In this document: positions 35,750 through 45,643 of the stretch, one piece after another
How the letters are laid out: each line of letters opens with the position of its first letter
How positions within the stretch are numbered: position 1 is the stretch's first letter
The notes under the pieces: generated by a model
The model's database searches: none
What the model was told of the DNA's origin: nothing
What the model saw: the letters and a program-made list of their open reading frames with translations, nothing else
Source: Ceraceosorus guamensis
Lineage: Eukaryota; Basidiomycota; Exobasidiomycetes; Ceraceosorales; Ceraceosoraceae
Length of the DNA: 64,000 nucleotides
Reading direction: 5' to 3'
Assembly: GCF_003144195.1 (NCBI RefSeq)
Contig: NW_020290020.1
Location: 186,001-250,000, forward strand
Program-made: the position numbers and the translations under genes

Positions 35750-37975
35750 ATGGCCTTCATCGCACAGAAGGGCGCCGCCAGCCGAGGCAACAGACGCCAA
35801 ACGCAGCGTGCGGAAGAGGTCACCCCAGTAGGCAGCTTTTCAGAATCGTTTCGTGTCTCCTCACTAGCTGCTCATCAAGGGCATCGGAATAGCGCTCGCG
35901 ATGCGAAAGCGGGCAAGACTCAGAATACGGCGCAGGATGCTTCTACTTCGACACCGGATTGGAGCATCATCTTTCCTGGTCGGAGCTCAGTTGCTGCGCC
36001 CACACTCAGTCATAGTTCAGCAAGTGCTCTTGTAGCTACTACGACCGAATCTCGAGCTACTACGGCTGGTGATGGCTTGGACGAGAAAGCTGGTGAGTGT
36101 GCATCAGCACCATTTCAAGCTTGTATGCACTGCGCTCGTACGCTAATCATCTATCGCCACCCTGCGTTGTTGCCCGAAGTAGATGTCTCCAACCTTGCCG
36201 ATGAGCAGCGTCGTTCTGTAGATGAAAGTGCTGAAGCAGGAGCCAGCGGTCTGACTCTCACAATGCCTGCTTGGCATGAAGACACTGGACGATTCCTCAG
36301 CAGGCGCACAGTCGCACCTGCTTTCGACGCAGACGATGAGGCGGACTTGGAAGACGAGCCAGACTTGAACACAACGGCAACGCAATCCGGTGCGGCACGT
36401 GCTGCTCGATCGGAACAGTGGATGCTCGAATCTCTAGACTCTCCGTCCATCTTTGGCTCGGAACATCCCAGCATCTTTGTGGAAGAGAGCCGAGCCGAGC
36501 TGTATGGCTCCATAGCCCTGCCATCCGAGTCATCAGCTTCCAACGTGGCACGTGGTAGTGGGGGCAAGTCAGCAGCAGGTTCAAGAACAGAGGGTGATGG
36601 CTACGCATCAGACCTGCACTTCCCTGAAGTTCCAGACAGGTCTGCTCCAGGCAAAAGCGCACCACGCGGTGCTAGTCAGGAAGCCGTGTGGTCGTGGGCA
36701 GCAGTTCAGCGGGGAACATCCCTCCTCCGTTCAGCTTCCGAGACGCATTTGACGTCTTCGGAGGATGAGGTGGACGACTTCCACGACATGACAGCATCGC
36801 AGCTCCAGCTCAAGCGAGACAACGATGCCAGCGACGCTCATTTCGATGCGCTCCTGGACGCAACACCAGCAGCACAGAGTGCAGGGATAGGATCAAAGCC
36901 ATTCAAACGGCGTCACAGGAAAGCTGGGGGCAGCGAGAGGTCTAAACGGAGCGCCACGGAAACGAGCAGAAGTGCTAGCGTGGCACGGATGCGGGACGCT
37001 CGGCCGCGCAGGCCAGCTACGCGGCGAAATGCGTCGAGCCGCCGCGCCGCTCACGCAAGCTCAGCGAAGCACACAGAAGCCGCCTCACAGAGCGTTGGCA
37101 AGCGGTTGCTCCGCAAAGTTTTCAGTCGTTTGTTCAGTGCAGACGCGGAGCTGCTGGATGCCTTGTTGAACGACAGCGGTCCTTTGGCGGTGGACCAGGG
37201 AGAGGTCGAGCATTTCGAAAACTTGCGCATGTCGAGTCGCTACGCTAGAGGCACGGATCGTCAGGCATTCGAGCTCGATCTAGAGTCTTTGCCACGAAGG
37301 CCACCCAGAATGCGCATGCTTCTCGACGGGCGTGAGGTTGAAGATCTGACAGAGGAGGAGGATGAAGGGGATGACGAGGAAGAAGGCAAGGCTGCTGAAC
37401 GGCCTGCCAGCGAGCACAAGATCTTCCCACAGCGACCTTTGGCCCCATCAAGCGCTGCGCTCGCTACAGCATTGGAGCTTGCAAGACGACGACGGTCCTC
37501 TTCTGTAGCTTCTGGATCTCCGCTGTCTCGAGAGCCCGAACCCACCACACTGGAAGCTTTGCAAGCTGCGCTGATCCACAATGGCATTCTGCGTGTCCCA
37601 ACGCCCCTTCGGATTCTCGGCGAACTAGCTCGAGCCCTTCAAGATGCGGTTTGGGGAGAGGCTGTTGTGAATGACAGCCTGTCCAATGTGGATACTCGAG
37701 AACTCGAAGAAGCGCTCAAGCAGCGCAAAGGCTCTACCTTGCTGCATGATTCTGAGGACGAGCAAGATGGCGATGTGGCGCACTATGCACACGAGCGGAC
37801 AGGCTCAGACGGTGCGCTGGCAGGAGATTCGGGCACTCGGTTGTCGGCGCGCAGACTGAGCTTGGGACATGGTCTTCAGACCGTACCTCGAGCTTGGAAC
37901 GGCAATGTGCACCCCAGTCTTCGAGGGCGCTCCACGTTTGCGATAGAGCAAGGAGCTCCTGCCATTGAAGGCTGA
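35750..37975 (+). CDS. Large mostly disordered protein, function unknown
   Basis: One open frame of 741 aa from ATG 35750 (MAFIAQKGAASRGNRRQ) to 37975. A consensus donor at 36093 (GTGAGT) and a possible acceptor ending at 36179 bound an 87-nt segment that is a multiple of three, so it may be spliced out without changing frame. Visible features: DWSIIFPGRSS near residue 74; a very basic region about residues 383-445 (KPFKRRHRK, then RPRRPATRRNASSRR), a likely nuclear or membrane-charge signal; a possibly folded helical segment about 448-490 (GKRLLRKVFSRLFSADAELL); an acidic run about 530-545 (EEEDEGDDEEEG); and a helical segment about 600-660 (TLEALQAALIHNGIL). I do not recognise a family. Codon use and frame length support a real gene. 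Confidence 0.7.
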   Translation: MAFIAQKGAASRGNRRQTQRAEEVTPVGSFSESFRVSSLAAHQGHRNSARDAKAGKTQNTAQDASTSTPDWSIIFPGRSSVAAPTLSHSSASALVATTTESRATTAGDGLDEKAGECASAPFQACMHCARTLIIYRHPALLPEVDVSNLADEQRRSVDESAEAGASGLTLTMPAWHEDTGRFLSRRTVAPAFDADDEADLEDEPDLNTTATQSGAARAARSEQWMLESLDSPSIFGSEHPSIFVEESRAELYGSIALPSESSASNVARGSGGKSAAGSRTEGDGYASDLHFPEVPDRSAPGKSAPRGASQEAVWSWAAVQRGTSLLRSASETHLTSSEDEVDDFHDMTASQLQLKRDNDASDAHFDALLDATPAAQSAGIGSKPFKRRHRKAGGSERSKRSATETSRSASVARMRDARPRRPATRRNASSRRAAHASSAKHTEAASQSVGKRLLRKVFSRLFSADAELLDALLNDSGPLAVDQGEVEHFENLRMSSRYARGTDRQAFELDLESLPRRPPRMRMLLDGREVEDLTEEEDEGDDEEEGKAAERPASEHKIFPQRPLAPSSAALATALELARRRRSSSVASGSPLSREPEPTTLEALQAALIHNGILRVPTPLRILGELARALQDAVWGEAVVNDSLSNVDTRELEEALKQRKGSTLLHDSEDEQDGDVAHYAHERTGSDGALAGDSGTRLSARRLSLGHGLQTVPRAWNGNVHPSLRGRSTFAIEQGAPAIEG

Positions 37976-39336
37976 GTGCTTCGCCGAAGTCATCTCATCA
38001 ACCTCGATGTTCTTAGCTCAACAGCGGACTTGTAATCTCGATGCTCTTCACTGCCTTGCCTTGTGACCCATCAACGCAGACTTTATCCATTTCGTGGCCA
38101 GCTACATCGTGATTCAATACGAGACTTGCCTGTAGGTGAGGTCTCGAGCGCTGCCTATGTAATAGCATAGTATTCACTCCATTACATGGATTCTTTTTAT
38201 ATCCTTCATTCACGATGGCCGTGACGATGGTACTTGACGCCGATCATGGAATAGCGCCCTGTGCAAGTGAACTGAAGCAATCACAATTCTTCCTGCGCTT
38301 TATGCTGGCCTCGTACCCTTGTCCTTAAAGCTCGTGCCGGTCTCGCCCCTTTGGACTCGGCTTGCGCACGGACGCAGTGAGCTCGATGAAGCCGCGAAAT
38401 GGTGGTTCTTGCAACGGCGATGTCTCGACAAGCACAGTGCAGAGGAAGAAAGTCGAGTCCACATTGCATAATCTTTCAAGAAGCGTTGGCATGCCTACGA
38501 TCGCGACCTGCCAACGGTCAAGTTGCATCGGGTGCAGCTGCCTCCAACCTTGGGCCGCTGGCGTCCTATCATTACCTTCGCTGCACGGCACAGCCTTGAT
38601 GATTTTGTAACATATGTGCCCGCGTGCTCGGGTGCCCTGATGTTGATTGCATCGGGGCTCGCGGGGACGTTACTTGAAGAGGGTGTTGGTCATGTTGCTT
38701 GCATGGCGTTGATCGCGTTGGACAGCTCCGTTCAGCATCACCTAATGTACCGCACGCTTCCATCACGAGATTCTGTGGTGAAATCAGACACTCAAATGAA
38801 GCCTTCCGCTCTGGGAGAGCTGACCTTTGACGCTGTGTGCGATACGTTCGTCAATGGCCAAATACAGGGCGTCATCCAAGGAGGCGGCGGCCCGACAAAA
38901 CGCCATTCGATTGTGCAGCGATCAATCGCGAATGTCGTTCTGAGCTTCAACCAGCAAGAGCCAATGACTCTAGCGATACACCTCCTTATCTCGACGGCGT
39001 TCCTGACGATCGGTGAAGAACCGAGGTGCACTGCTGCCGGGATATGGACGACTGAGCAGCCAGAGCGAAGGGCGCATCCTACGAGATACTTCGAAACGGC
39101 GCGCTGTGACGCCGATGTGCGCCAACGCGCCGTTCTGCCTTCCATATCGTAGCTTCAGCTACGGAAAAGGCTTAAATAGAGCCCGGCACTCCCCTGCAAA
39201 AACGTAATCCCCTCCCCTTACTTCTCGAACCGACCCGATCACGCACCAACAGCGCAAAAATCGCCTCTGACTCTCTGAAAGAGAGCGTCTACTGCCTTTG
39301 CACCAAGTCAAGATCTACAACAAGAAATAAGACGCC
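37976..39336. other. Intergenic, 1.4 kb; one unsupported 630-nt open frame
   Basis: 3' flank of the unknown gene and promoter of the small secreted protein gene. A plus-strand open frame spans 38523-39152 but begins at TTG, has no recognisable domain and overlaps minus-strand frames of similar quality, so I do not call it. A TATA-like box sits at 39172-39178. Confidence 0.4.
39172..39178 (+). promoter_or_regulatory. TATA-like box of the small secreted protein gene
   Basis: TTAAATA on the plus strand, about 160 bp before the ATG at 39337, in otherwise GC-rich sequence. The spacing fits a short 5' leader. Confidence 0.5.
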
Positions 39337-39897
39337 ATGAAGGTCTACGCGCAAATCCTGCTTTTCGCTCTGCTGGCAACCAGCCTCTGCGCGCTCCCTA
39401 CGCCAGCTCCTGATGGGACAACAGAAAGCTCGCTGTTGGCTCAAAGAGCTCCTTACAAGATCAAGCCTGGCGGTGAGCAGAAGTGCCCCACCCAGCTCCT
39501 CGTGTGCACGTATCGGGCCTCGTATTCTGACCGAAGCGTTCACTTGCCTTGCTTGTAGACACGATCAGTTACAACAAGAAAGGCAAGCCAATCATTCACC
39601 ACAGTGAGTGAGGCAGCTCTTGTGCGATGCTGTGTTCCGCCAACTTTCCAACCTATCATCTGACGCAGCGAACTTTCGCCATCTTGCCCCTCTGAAAATT
39701 TGTACAGAAGCTTGCCCCGGAGACATCATACCACTGAAGAAACGTGGGCCACATTGTAAGTCGCAACGTGACGCTTCTGACTTTATGAGATTCGTACATG
39801 ATGGCCGAGTGCCTAGACAGCAAAAAGTGCACGTGGACCTTGCGCCTCACCAAGTGCCTTTTCCCTGCCCACAGTCGACGACTTCGCTTACTGCTGA
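39337..39897 (+). CDS. Small secreted protein (about 96 aa precursor), effector-like
   Basis: Four short exons: 39337-39472, 39559-39603, 39669-39755, 39875-39897, summing to 96 codons plus stop. Signal peptide: MKVYAQILLFALLATSLCA, cleavage predicted before LPTPAP. The mature protein of about 77 residues runs through APYKIKPGGDTISYNKKGK, then IIHHTNFRHLAPLKICTEAC, then PGDIIPLKKRGPHFDDFAYC. It has three cysteines (CTEAC pair and a terminal C) and a KKR dibasic site. Each intron has GT donor and AG acceptor (GTGAGC, GTGAGT, GTAAGT; TGTAG, CGCAG, CACAG) and the splices keep one frame. I do not recognise a family. Size, secretion signal and intron density fit fungal small secreted proteins. The exon chain is my own reading and untested. 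Confidence 0.65.
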
Positions 39898-40216
39898 TTG
39901 CAGTCTTCTTCGGCGCTCAACCAAAGGGTCTTTTCACCAGTCGGAACACAACGTTTCGACACGTCTCGTGGAGCTAGGATCCATCCTAGCCCTTCCCAGG
40001 CTAGTAAACGCCGTCATCGTGCTCATGCTTTCAGGCGGTGCGTCGCCTGCTTACTTGCAAGGCAATCGATGACATTCTTCCGCTAATTTGCGCGAGTGCT
40101 GTTGGAATTAAGTACTCCTCGTGGATTTGCCATGACGTTTGACTGCGCTAGAGGTTGCCGTTGTTGAAAGTCGCGGATGATACGCCTGCATTAGGCAAGT
40201 TTGGCAGAACTGGGCA
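39898..40216. other. Short convergent gap
   Basis: 319 bp between two converging genes, presumably 3' UTRs. Nothing else seen. Confidence 0.5.
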
Positions 40217-41659
40217 TCACTGACTGTCTGAAACCCCGCCCGGATGCTCCCAGGGCTTTGGAGGCTGTTTGAGGTGGGATTCAGAAGGTGTGGCCCGGTT
40301 GATCTGTGCACACAGATCCCAGCGTAAGCAAGCTTGCGAGGTACACGAGCGAATGGTGACCAAGAGACGGTCCTAGCCCCACGACTCACTTGGAGAGGTA
40401 TGTCTTTGATGCCTGGAATTTTGTCAGCTTGGCCTGTGCTTATGAGTTCCACAATCGCGTCAAAGCTGGCAGGATGCTGAGGTGCTTGCTGTTCCCTGGC
40501 CAGGTCCGCGCTGCCTAGCGTCAAGTTTGAAATGGCGCTCGTCGCCGCGGCGAGTGCTGGCTGCTCCGAATCCAATACTCGGGCGCATAGGCCCGCCACT
40601 TCTTTGATCAGCTCAGCTTGAGCGGGTGCAGCGTCCACTTTGTGATTTGCCCCTTGCAAGACCTTTGCCTTGAAGCGGGTGTCCTTGACGATGCGGTTCC
40701 ATTTGTCTACGATTACCGATGCTGGGTAGGGGTCGAGCATGTACTCGCTATTACGTCACGAGCGCCGTCAAGACCCGTCGTCGGAATACAGCTCGCGTCA
40801 GAGGCGTTCAGCAGAATACTCACTCTTCAGAGCCGCACAAAGCCAGCAATTCAGGGTCACCGGGAGCGATGATGCCTTCGGGAGAAGCCCAATCTTTGGC
40901 AAGCCCATCCAAAGCGTTCCTGAAGATGTCTATCACGTCCTTCTCCTCAAAGTCTCCACTGAACAAGTCATCGTCTCCTCCTTTGCCGTTGAGTGACCAG
41001 TACCGGTAGGCGGTCTGAGGAGGTTCCAGGATAGCCGACTCATTGGTGCCTCGAGGTTCGCCCGAGTGTCTGTTCACCGCTCTAGCAGGTCTGGGCGCCA
41101 AAGGGGCTTTGTAAGACAATAGTGTGCTGCCTTTGCCCGCTTGTACAAGACTTGTAGCTTCTTTGAGATTCTCCACTTCCTCGGCACCTGCCGTCTTGTC
41201 GAAGTACAGCCTGTCGGAACAGGGAGCTTGGATGATCGCTCCTTGCACCTTGACATCCGCTCCCCGGTTCCCAAGGAGGTATGTAATGACATCCTGACAG
41301 CCCGTGCTGTGTCCCAACAAAAAGATTGCCTTTTTCTTACTTGCTGCTCTAAGCTGATCAACAACTGCCGCAATCTCCCTCGCATCAGCTTCCAGACTTC
41401 CGTAATTGAATCCTCCAAGGTTGCTAGACAGTTGAGGTAGCACGACGGATATTCCCAGCTTGCTCAGCGCTTCGACTAGCCCTTCTGTGTACGGTAGACT
41501 TCCGATTGTATCGGTCAAGCCCGGTATGAGAACGATGGAATGCGTCGCACCAGGATCCGAGTCGAGCAGCGTCAGCTTTGGAGATCCGTACGTGCTCAGA
41601 GACCATCTAACTTCGTGCGAATGGCCTGCCGGAGTGGACTCGCTAGATCCGAACGACAT
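40217..41659 (-). CDS. DUF1749/SidJ-like alpha/beta hydrolase fused to a C-terminal KPWE (PEX39-type) motif
   Basis: Three exons: 41659-40824, 40747-40390, 40303-40217 (426 aa). Residues about 20-300 are an alpha/beta hydrolase of the DUF1749 family, which includes the siderophore esterase SidJ: IVLIPGLTDTIGSLPY (oxyanion loop), then FLLGHSTGCQDVITYLLG with the nucleophile Ser in G-H-S-T-G, then CGSEDEYMLDPYP (acid residue region) and GANHKVD (catalytic His). After a linker, the same exon runs without a stop into FDAIVELISTGQADKIPGIK and DIPLQ, then exon 3 gives INRATPSESHLKQPPKPWE. The pattern F-x3-V-x-L-I-x-TG-x-IPGI-x2-IP...KPWE is that of the KPWE domain of peroxisomal proteins (PEX14-like KPWE domain, PEX39). 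The start at 41659 is the first ATG; an upstream GTG at 41689 is not used. The fusion suggests a link to peroxisomes. Confidence 0.85.
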
Positions 41660-42366
41660 CCTTTCTGATTTTTGGAAGCGCTTCTGCACACGCTGGAATG
41701 CAGAGTCTGCGGAGTAGTCACGAGTGTCAAGGATGGTGAGGTCAGCCCAGATGAGGAAAGAGGTAGCGTTCGATGCTAGCTACACCACTGATGGTGTCGT
41801 CGGTTGGTGGAAGACGCAACGGCAAGATCGCGCGCCATGCGCTTCACGCGCATGGGTGATGATGGCGCTCGGACCACCTATCATGGGGCGTGTACGACGC
41901 CGCACAGATCAGTAGAGCAATCGAATCACGCACATCGAGGGTCAGCTCGTGATTGAGAAACATAGGTGTGGACCGCTGCTTGTCATTTCGAACAAGCAGT
42001 TGGTAGATATTTACTATCGGTGACAATCTGGGGTAGTAGTAGTAGGAGGCTCGGAAAGGCAGCGAACGTTGAAGTGAATACAGGATGATTTGTTCAGCTA
42101 GCGATCGAATCTTAGAGAGTGTGTTGATTGTTGGGACCTGTCCAGATTGATGAGACATTGGAGCGTCCGCGACTAACAAGGACCATGGCCCGACATCATG
42201 AGTCGAGAAGCAACTGCAGTGACACAGGCCAAGTGAGGAAGAACGTTGTGGACGCTCAAAAAGAGTGAGTGGTTGATGCGGGGTCGCCAAGCGTACGATC
42301 GCTGGGTATAGGTACAGAAGTGCCATTCACATCTGATGTAGCTACCATCTGAAGGGCAGAGCAGCT
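41660..42366. other. Intergenic, 0.7 kb, no supported gene
   Basis: Promoter side of the hydrolase gene and 3' side of the seven-transmembrane gene, both on the minus strand. A 160-codon minus-strand open frame at 41844-42326 has no recognisable protein and overlaps expected UTR. Confidence 0.45.
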
Positions 42367-45300
42367 CTAGGAGTCCAGACTTTCTATGACGTTGTCGCTG
42401 GATACGCGATCCAGCTTCGGCCTCAGACCGCTCAATTTTTGCACAGCGCTCCGTGCCTCGTGCTCCCCACTTCCGCTCGAAGGCAATGCCTCGAAGTCAG
42501 CAGAGGGACGTGCTGCGGCCGCTGCCAAGCGCTCGAATTGCTCGGCAATGGCCGACTTCTGCTGTTCTGGCTCGTCGGAGAGCGCGGATCTGGTGGCGAC
42601 GTCCTGAGCCTGACCTCGAAGATCGCTGCTAGACTGCGACTCGAGCGGGATGCGCTGGAAGCGCCCGCCAGTGCTTGAGCCGTGCTTGCCATGTCCCGTC
42701 AAAGGCCGCGGCATTTCGTCTGGTCGGCCATGACTTGTTGTTGGCCTACCGTCGTTCCGACTCGCAGTGGAATCAGCTGTGCCAATGCGCGGTTGGCCGA
42801 AACCCGAGAGCGGTCCTCCTCGCGAGGTTCGAGGACGATCATCATCCGTTTCCGCGCTGCTCTGAGTGCGTTGCTTGCTCTCCTCTCTGGTATGGGGTCT
42901 GGAGATTTCGCGGGAGAGCTCAGCTGCATCGTCGTCAATAGTCTGTCTGAAGGCAAATAGCGCATCGTGCACTTCAGTGGAAGTCGGCGGCGCCGGCGCC
43001 GGCGTCGTCGTCGCCGTTCCTGCTTCAACTCCAGACAGAGCAGGTCGCTCGCGTCGCCGCTCATTTGGATTTGACGAGACTGCCGGAACATCCCGTACGA
43101 AAGCCGGCCCATCTGCGAACGTTGCAACGCTTCGCCTAGTAGTGCTCTCGGGCGATGCGCCGAAAGTGATCATAGAGGGCGGCGCCGAGCCTAGACCAGC
43201 ATCCTCGTAGCGTGACCTATCGTCGAGAGAGGCAGCAGCTTTGAGGGCATCGAGATCGTAGGCTGATCGGTCTCTCGGCGTCGGAATTCGGGCGGCGCCC
43301 AGAATCGAGGGCGACGCGACGAAGTCTCTGCCTGACTCTGTGCGTGGGGGACGCAACGGGAATTCAGCCAACTCGTGGTCGTTGGGCACAAAGTTACCGC
43401 GTCGAGCTCGCGCAGAGTCGATGAAAAGAATGCTCCGCTTCGGTCTCTGGTTCAGATCGTCTCTTTGCGAAGGCGCCGTGGCGGGTCGGCGGCGGCGACC
43501 TGGGGTCGCAGCGAGAGGCGGCACTGCAACCGACTCTCTTGTAGCTAGTGCATCGCGAAGCACCTCCGGACCAGCACTGGCCCTGCCGACGGAAGGCTGC
43601 ACTTGTCGGGTGATTTCAAAGATACTGGGCGCAGCTGAAGGCGTGTGTGCGACCTGGTTGCGAGACGTCGATGATCGTGAAGACGAGGAGTGGCTCGTGA
43701 CAGGACGTCTCGGAACTTCGTATATGGACTGGGACGTATCTGTACTCCGTCGACCGCTGGACACTGCCCGATCATCATGCGCAGAGCCTCCAGTCTTCCA
43801 CCAGCCGGCATAGTTGCTCGGTCCCGCGGGCCACTTCGTAGTATCCTCAAGTGTCTGTCGTGACACTTTTGCTGATCTGGACGGCCGCAGCGTCGCTGGC
43901 AGTGTTTGGCGACGATGCGCGCTGAGAAGCGTGCCATCCATCGGCACAAAAATAGACACATCATCAGGCCCATCTCCTGACGACCTTCTCTCTCTGACGT
44001 GCCTAGCCGCGTACCGCTGCGCTGCAGAAGTGGTGCCAATAGAAGTGTACGAGTCTTTGGGAAGGAGCAAAGACCGAGTGGAACCTGTCTTGGGAAACTC
44101 TCCCTCGACGTACAGATCTTCGTCAGCGAGTGCGGCGGCTGTCAAAGCTGCTTTGCTGCTTTTCCGCCTCGCAACATTGGAGATGGGCGCGTCGCCGATG
44201 CCTGATCCCATCGCTGCACCTGGTGGAAGGCATGAGCTCTCTACGGCGGATGGTCGGACCAGAGATGGAGACATGGCACCACCGGCTGCCAGTGCCACTT
44301 CATCGAACTTGAAGCTGACGTCGTCTTCCAGGTAGCGAGCAGAGTAGCTTGGCGGACTCGGCTGGGCGATCTGCCTGGCGATAGCCCTTTGTTGCTGACG
44401 CGTCAAGAACCAAGCGCGGCGGAACAGACGACCGGCCATGATGGCGCTTATGGCCTGGCATGCAACAATCTGCATCAGCCGGAAAGCGACCTGCTCGGTG
44501 GCGTAGTAGACTGCAACCGCGCTGATGAGTATGACGAACTGAATTGAAAAGAACGCCACGGTACGCTCCACTAGCATGACTGCCACCGAGTCCTCTGAGG
44601 GTTCTGGCTCGCCGTACGCTTCCTCTTGCTTCCTCCTGGATGATAGCCACATCCCGGGCAGTAACCCTCGCAGCAATCCCCGCCAGCCGGTACGATTGAG
44701 TCGCAGCACGGTCAGGAAAAGGCACAGGCTGTCGAAGACGAAGACGCATGCCACCACGCCGAGCGCCGTGATGTGAGACACGTCGAGCGTACACCACTCG
44801 CCCCCGAGCTGCACACCGTTCAAATTGATCGGAAGCGTGACGCTGAGTGCCAGCACGGCGATCCAAGAGATGGTGAGGGGGATCACTACGATGGGCTTGA
44901 GCCGCCAAATCGCCGCCGTGCGCAAGAGGAAGACGAGCGTGGCTACATAGGAACGCACAAATCAGTCAGTGTGACGTTTCAGGCTGTCTACTTTCACGTG
45001 AATACGTACTAGCAGCCAGACCCAAGGCGAAAAGGGTTGCACTAGTGATAGCTCTGATGTGGCAATCGTTGCTGCGAACAATGGGAGTCGTCACGGCCAT
45101 GCAGATCCAGGCTACGTTCAAGTACCTGCTGAGCATATAGGCGACTGACAACAGGACGAAGATCAGGCTCAGCTCGAGCCCCTCGTGCGCGGCGGGAATA
45201 GCGCATACACTCACTGGAATGAATACCTGACGGTATTGATCTCCAATTTGTGTTCCGCACAAGCATGAGATCGAAGCCCAGCGTGCTGACGACATCCCAG

Positions 45301-45643
45301 CCTAGGGCTCCTAGCCATAATGAGAAGTACACCAATCTGCAATGGGATGATGGTCAGCACGATGCTTTCGGCTTATCAGACCGATCGCAAGAGCTCAAAG
45401 TCGTCCAGATGTCCGACCTTTCAGACGCCTCTTCCAGCCATGGTCGCCTCCTTGGAGTCTCACATGCTGACCTCGCCGACGCACTCACCCTGCGATAATA
45501 GCCTGACTTTCTGCTGGGGACACGTGGAGAAAGACTGAATCGTCGCTAGGATTGATGCTGGTGACGATGCCAGTCGCATTCGAGCTGCCGACCTGCCGAA
45601 CCGCAAGGGCGGCCAGGTCCACTGCCTGACCGCCAGCCCGCAT
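42367..45643 (-). CDS. Seven-transmembrane protein with long disordered cytosolic tail (receptor-like, function unknown)
   Basis: Four exons: 45643-45489, 45336-45215, 45144-45010, 44942-42367 (995 aa). A 50-residue N-terminus with an N-glycosylation site (NAT) precedes seven hydrophobic helices: FSLWLGALGWDVVSTLGFDL, IAYMLSRYLNVAWICMAV, ITSATLFALGLAATTLVFLL, VIPLTISWIAVLALSVTL, ALGVVACVFVFDSLCLFLTV, FFSIQFVILISAVAVYY and LMQIVACQAISAIMAGRLF. The W-D-x2-S-T-L...(R/x)-N-x-N-W-R and Y-x-L-S-R-Y pattern in the first two helices is that of a large basidiomycete family of seven-helix membrane proteins of unknown ligand. The last 780 residues are Ser/Arg/Pro-rich with many potential phosphorylation sites. 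The 70-nt second intron is needed to keep the frame into helix 2. Receptor function is inferred from topology only. Confidence 0.8.

Noticed and set aside
38523-39152. 630-nt open frame between the orphan gene and the small secreted protein
   Set aside because: Starts at TTG, no recognisable domain, overlaps comparable minus-strand frames, no promoter or splice support.
41844-42326. Minus-strand 160-codon open frame
   Set aside because: No start context or domain; falls in expected UTR/promoter DNA between two genes.
45215-45336. Reading straight through from SIPSG without the second intron of the seven-helix gene
   Set aside because: The unspliced frame loses the membrane helix and runs into basic junk; the GTGAGT donor at 45214 and TTGTCAG acceptor restore helix 2.
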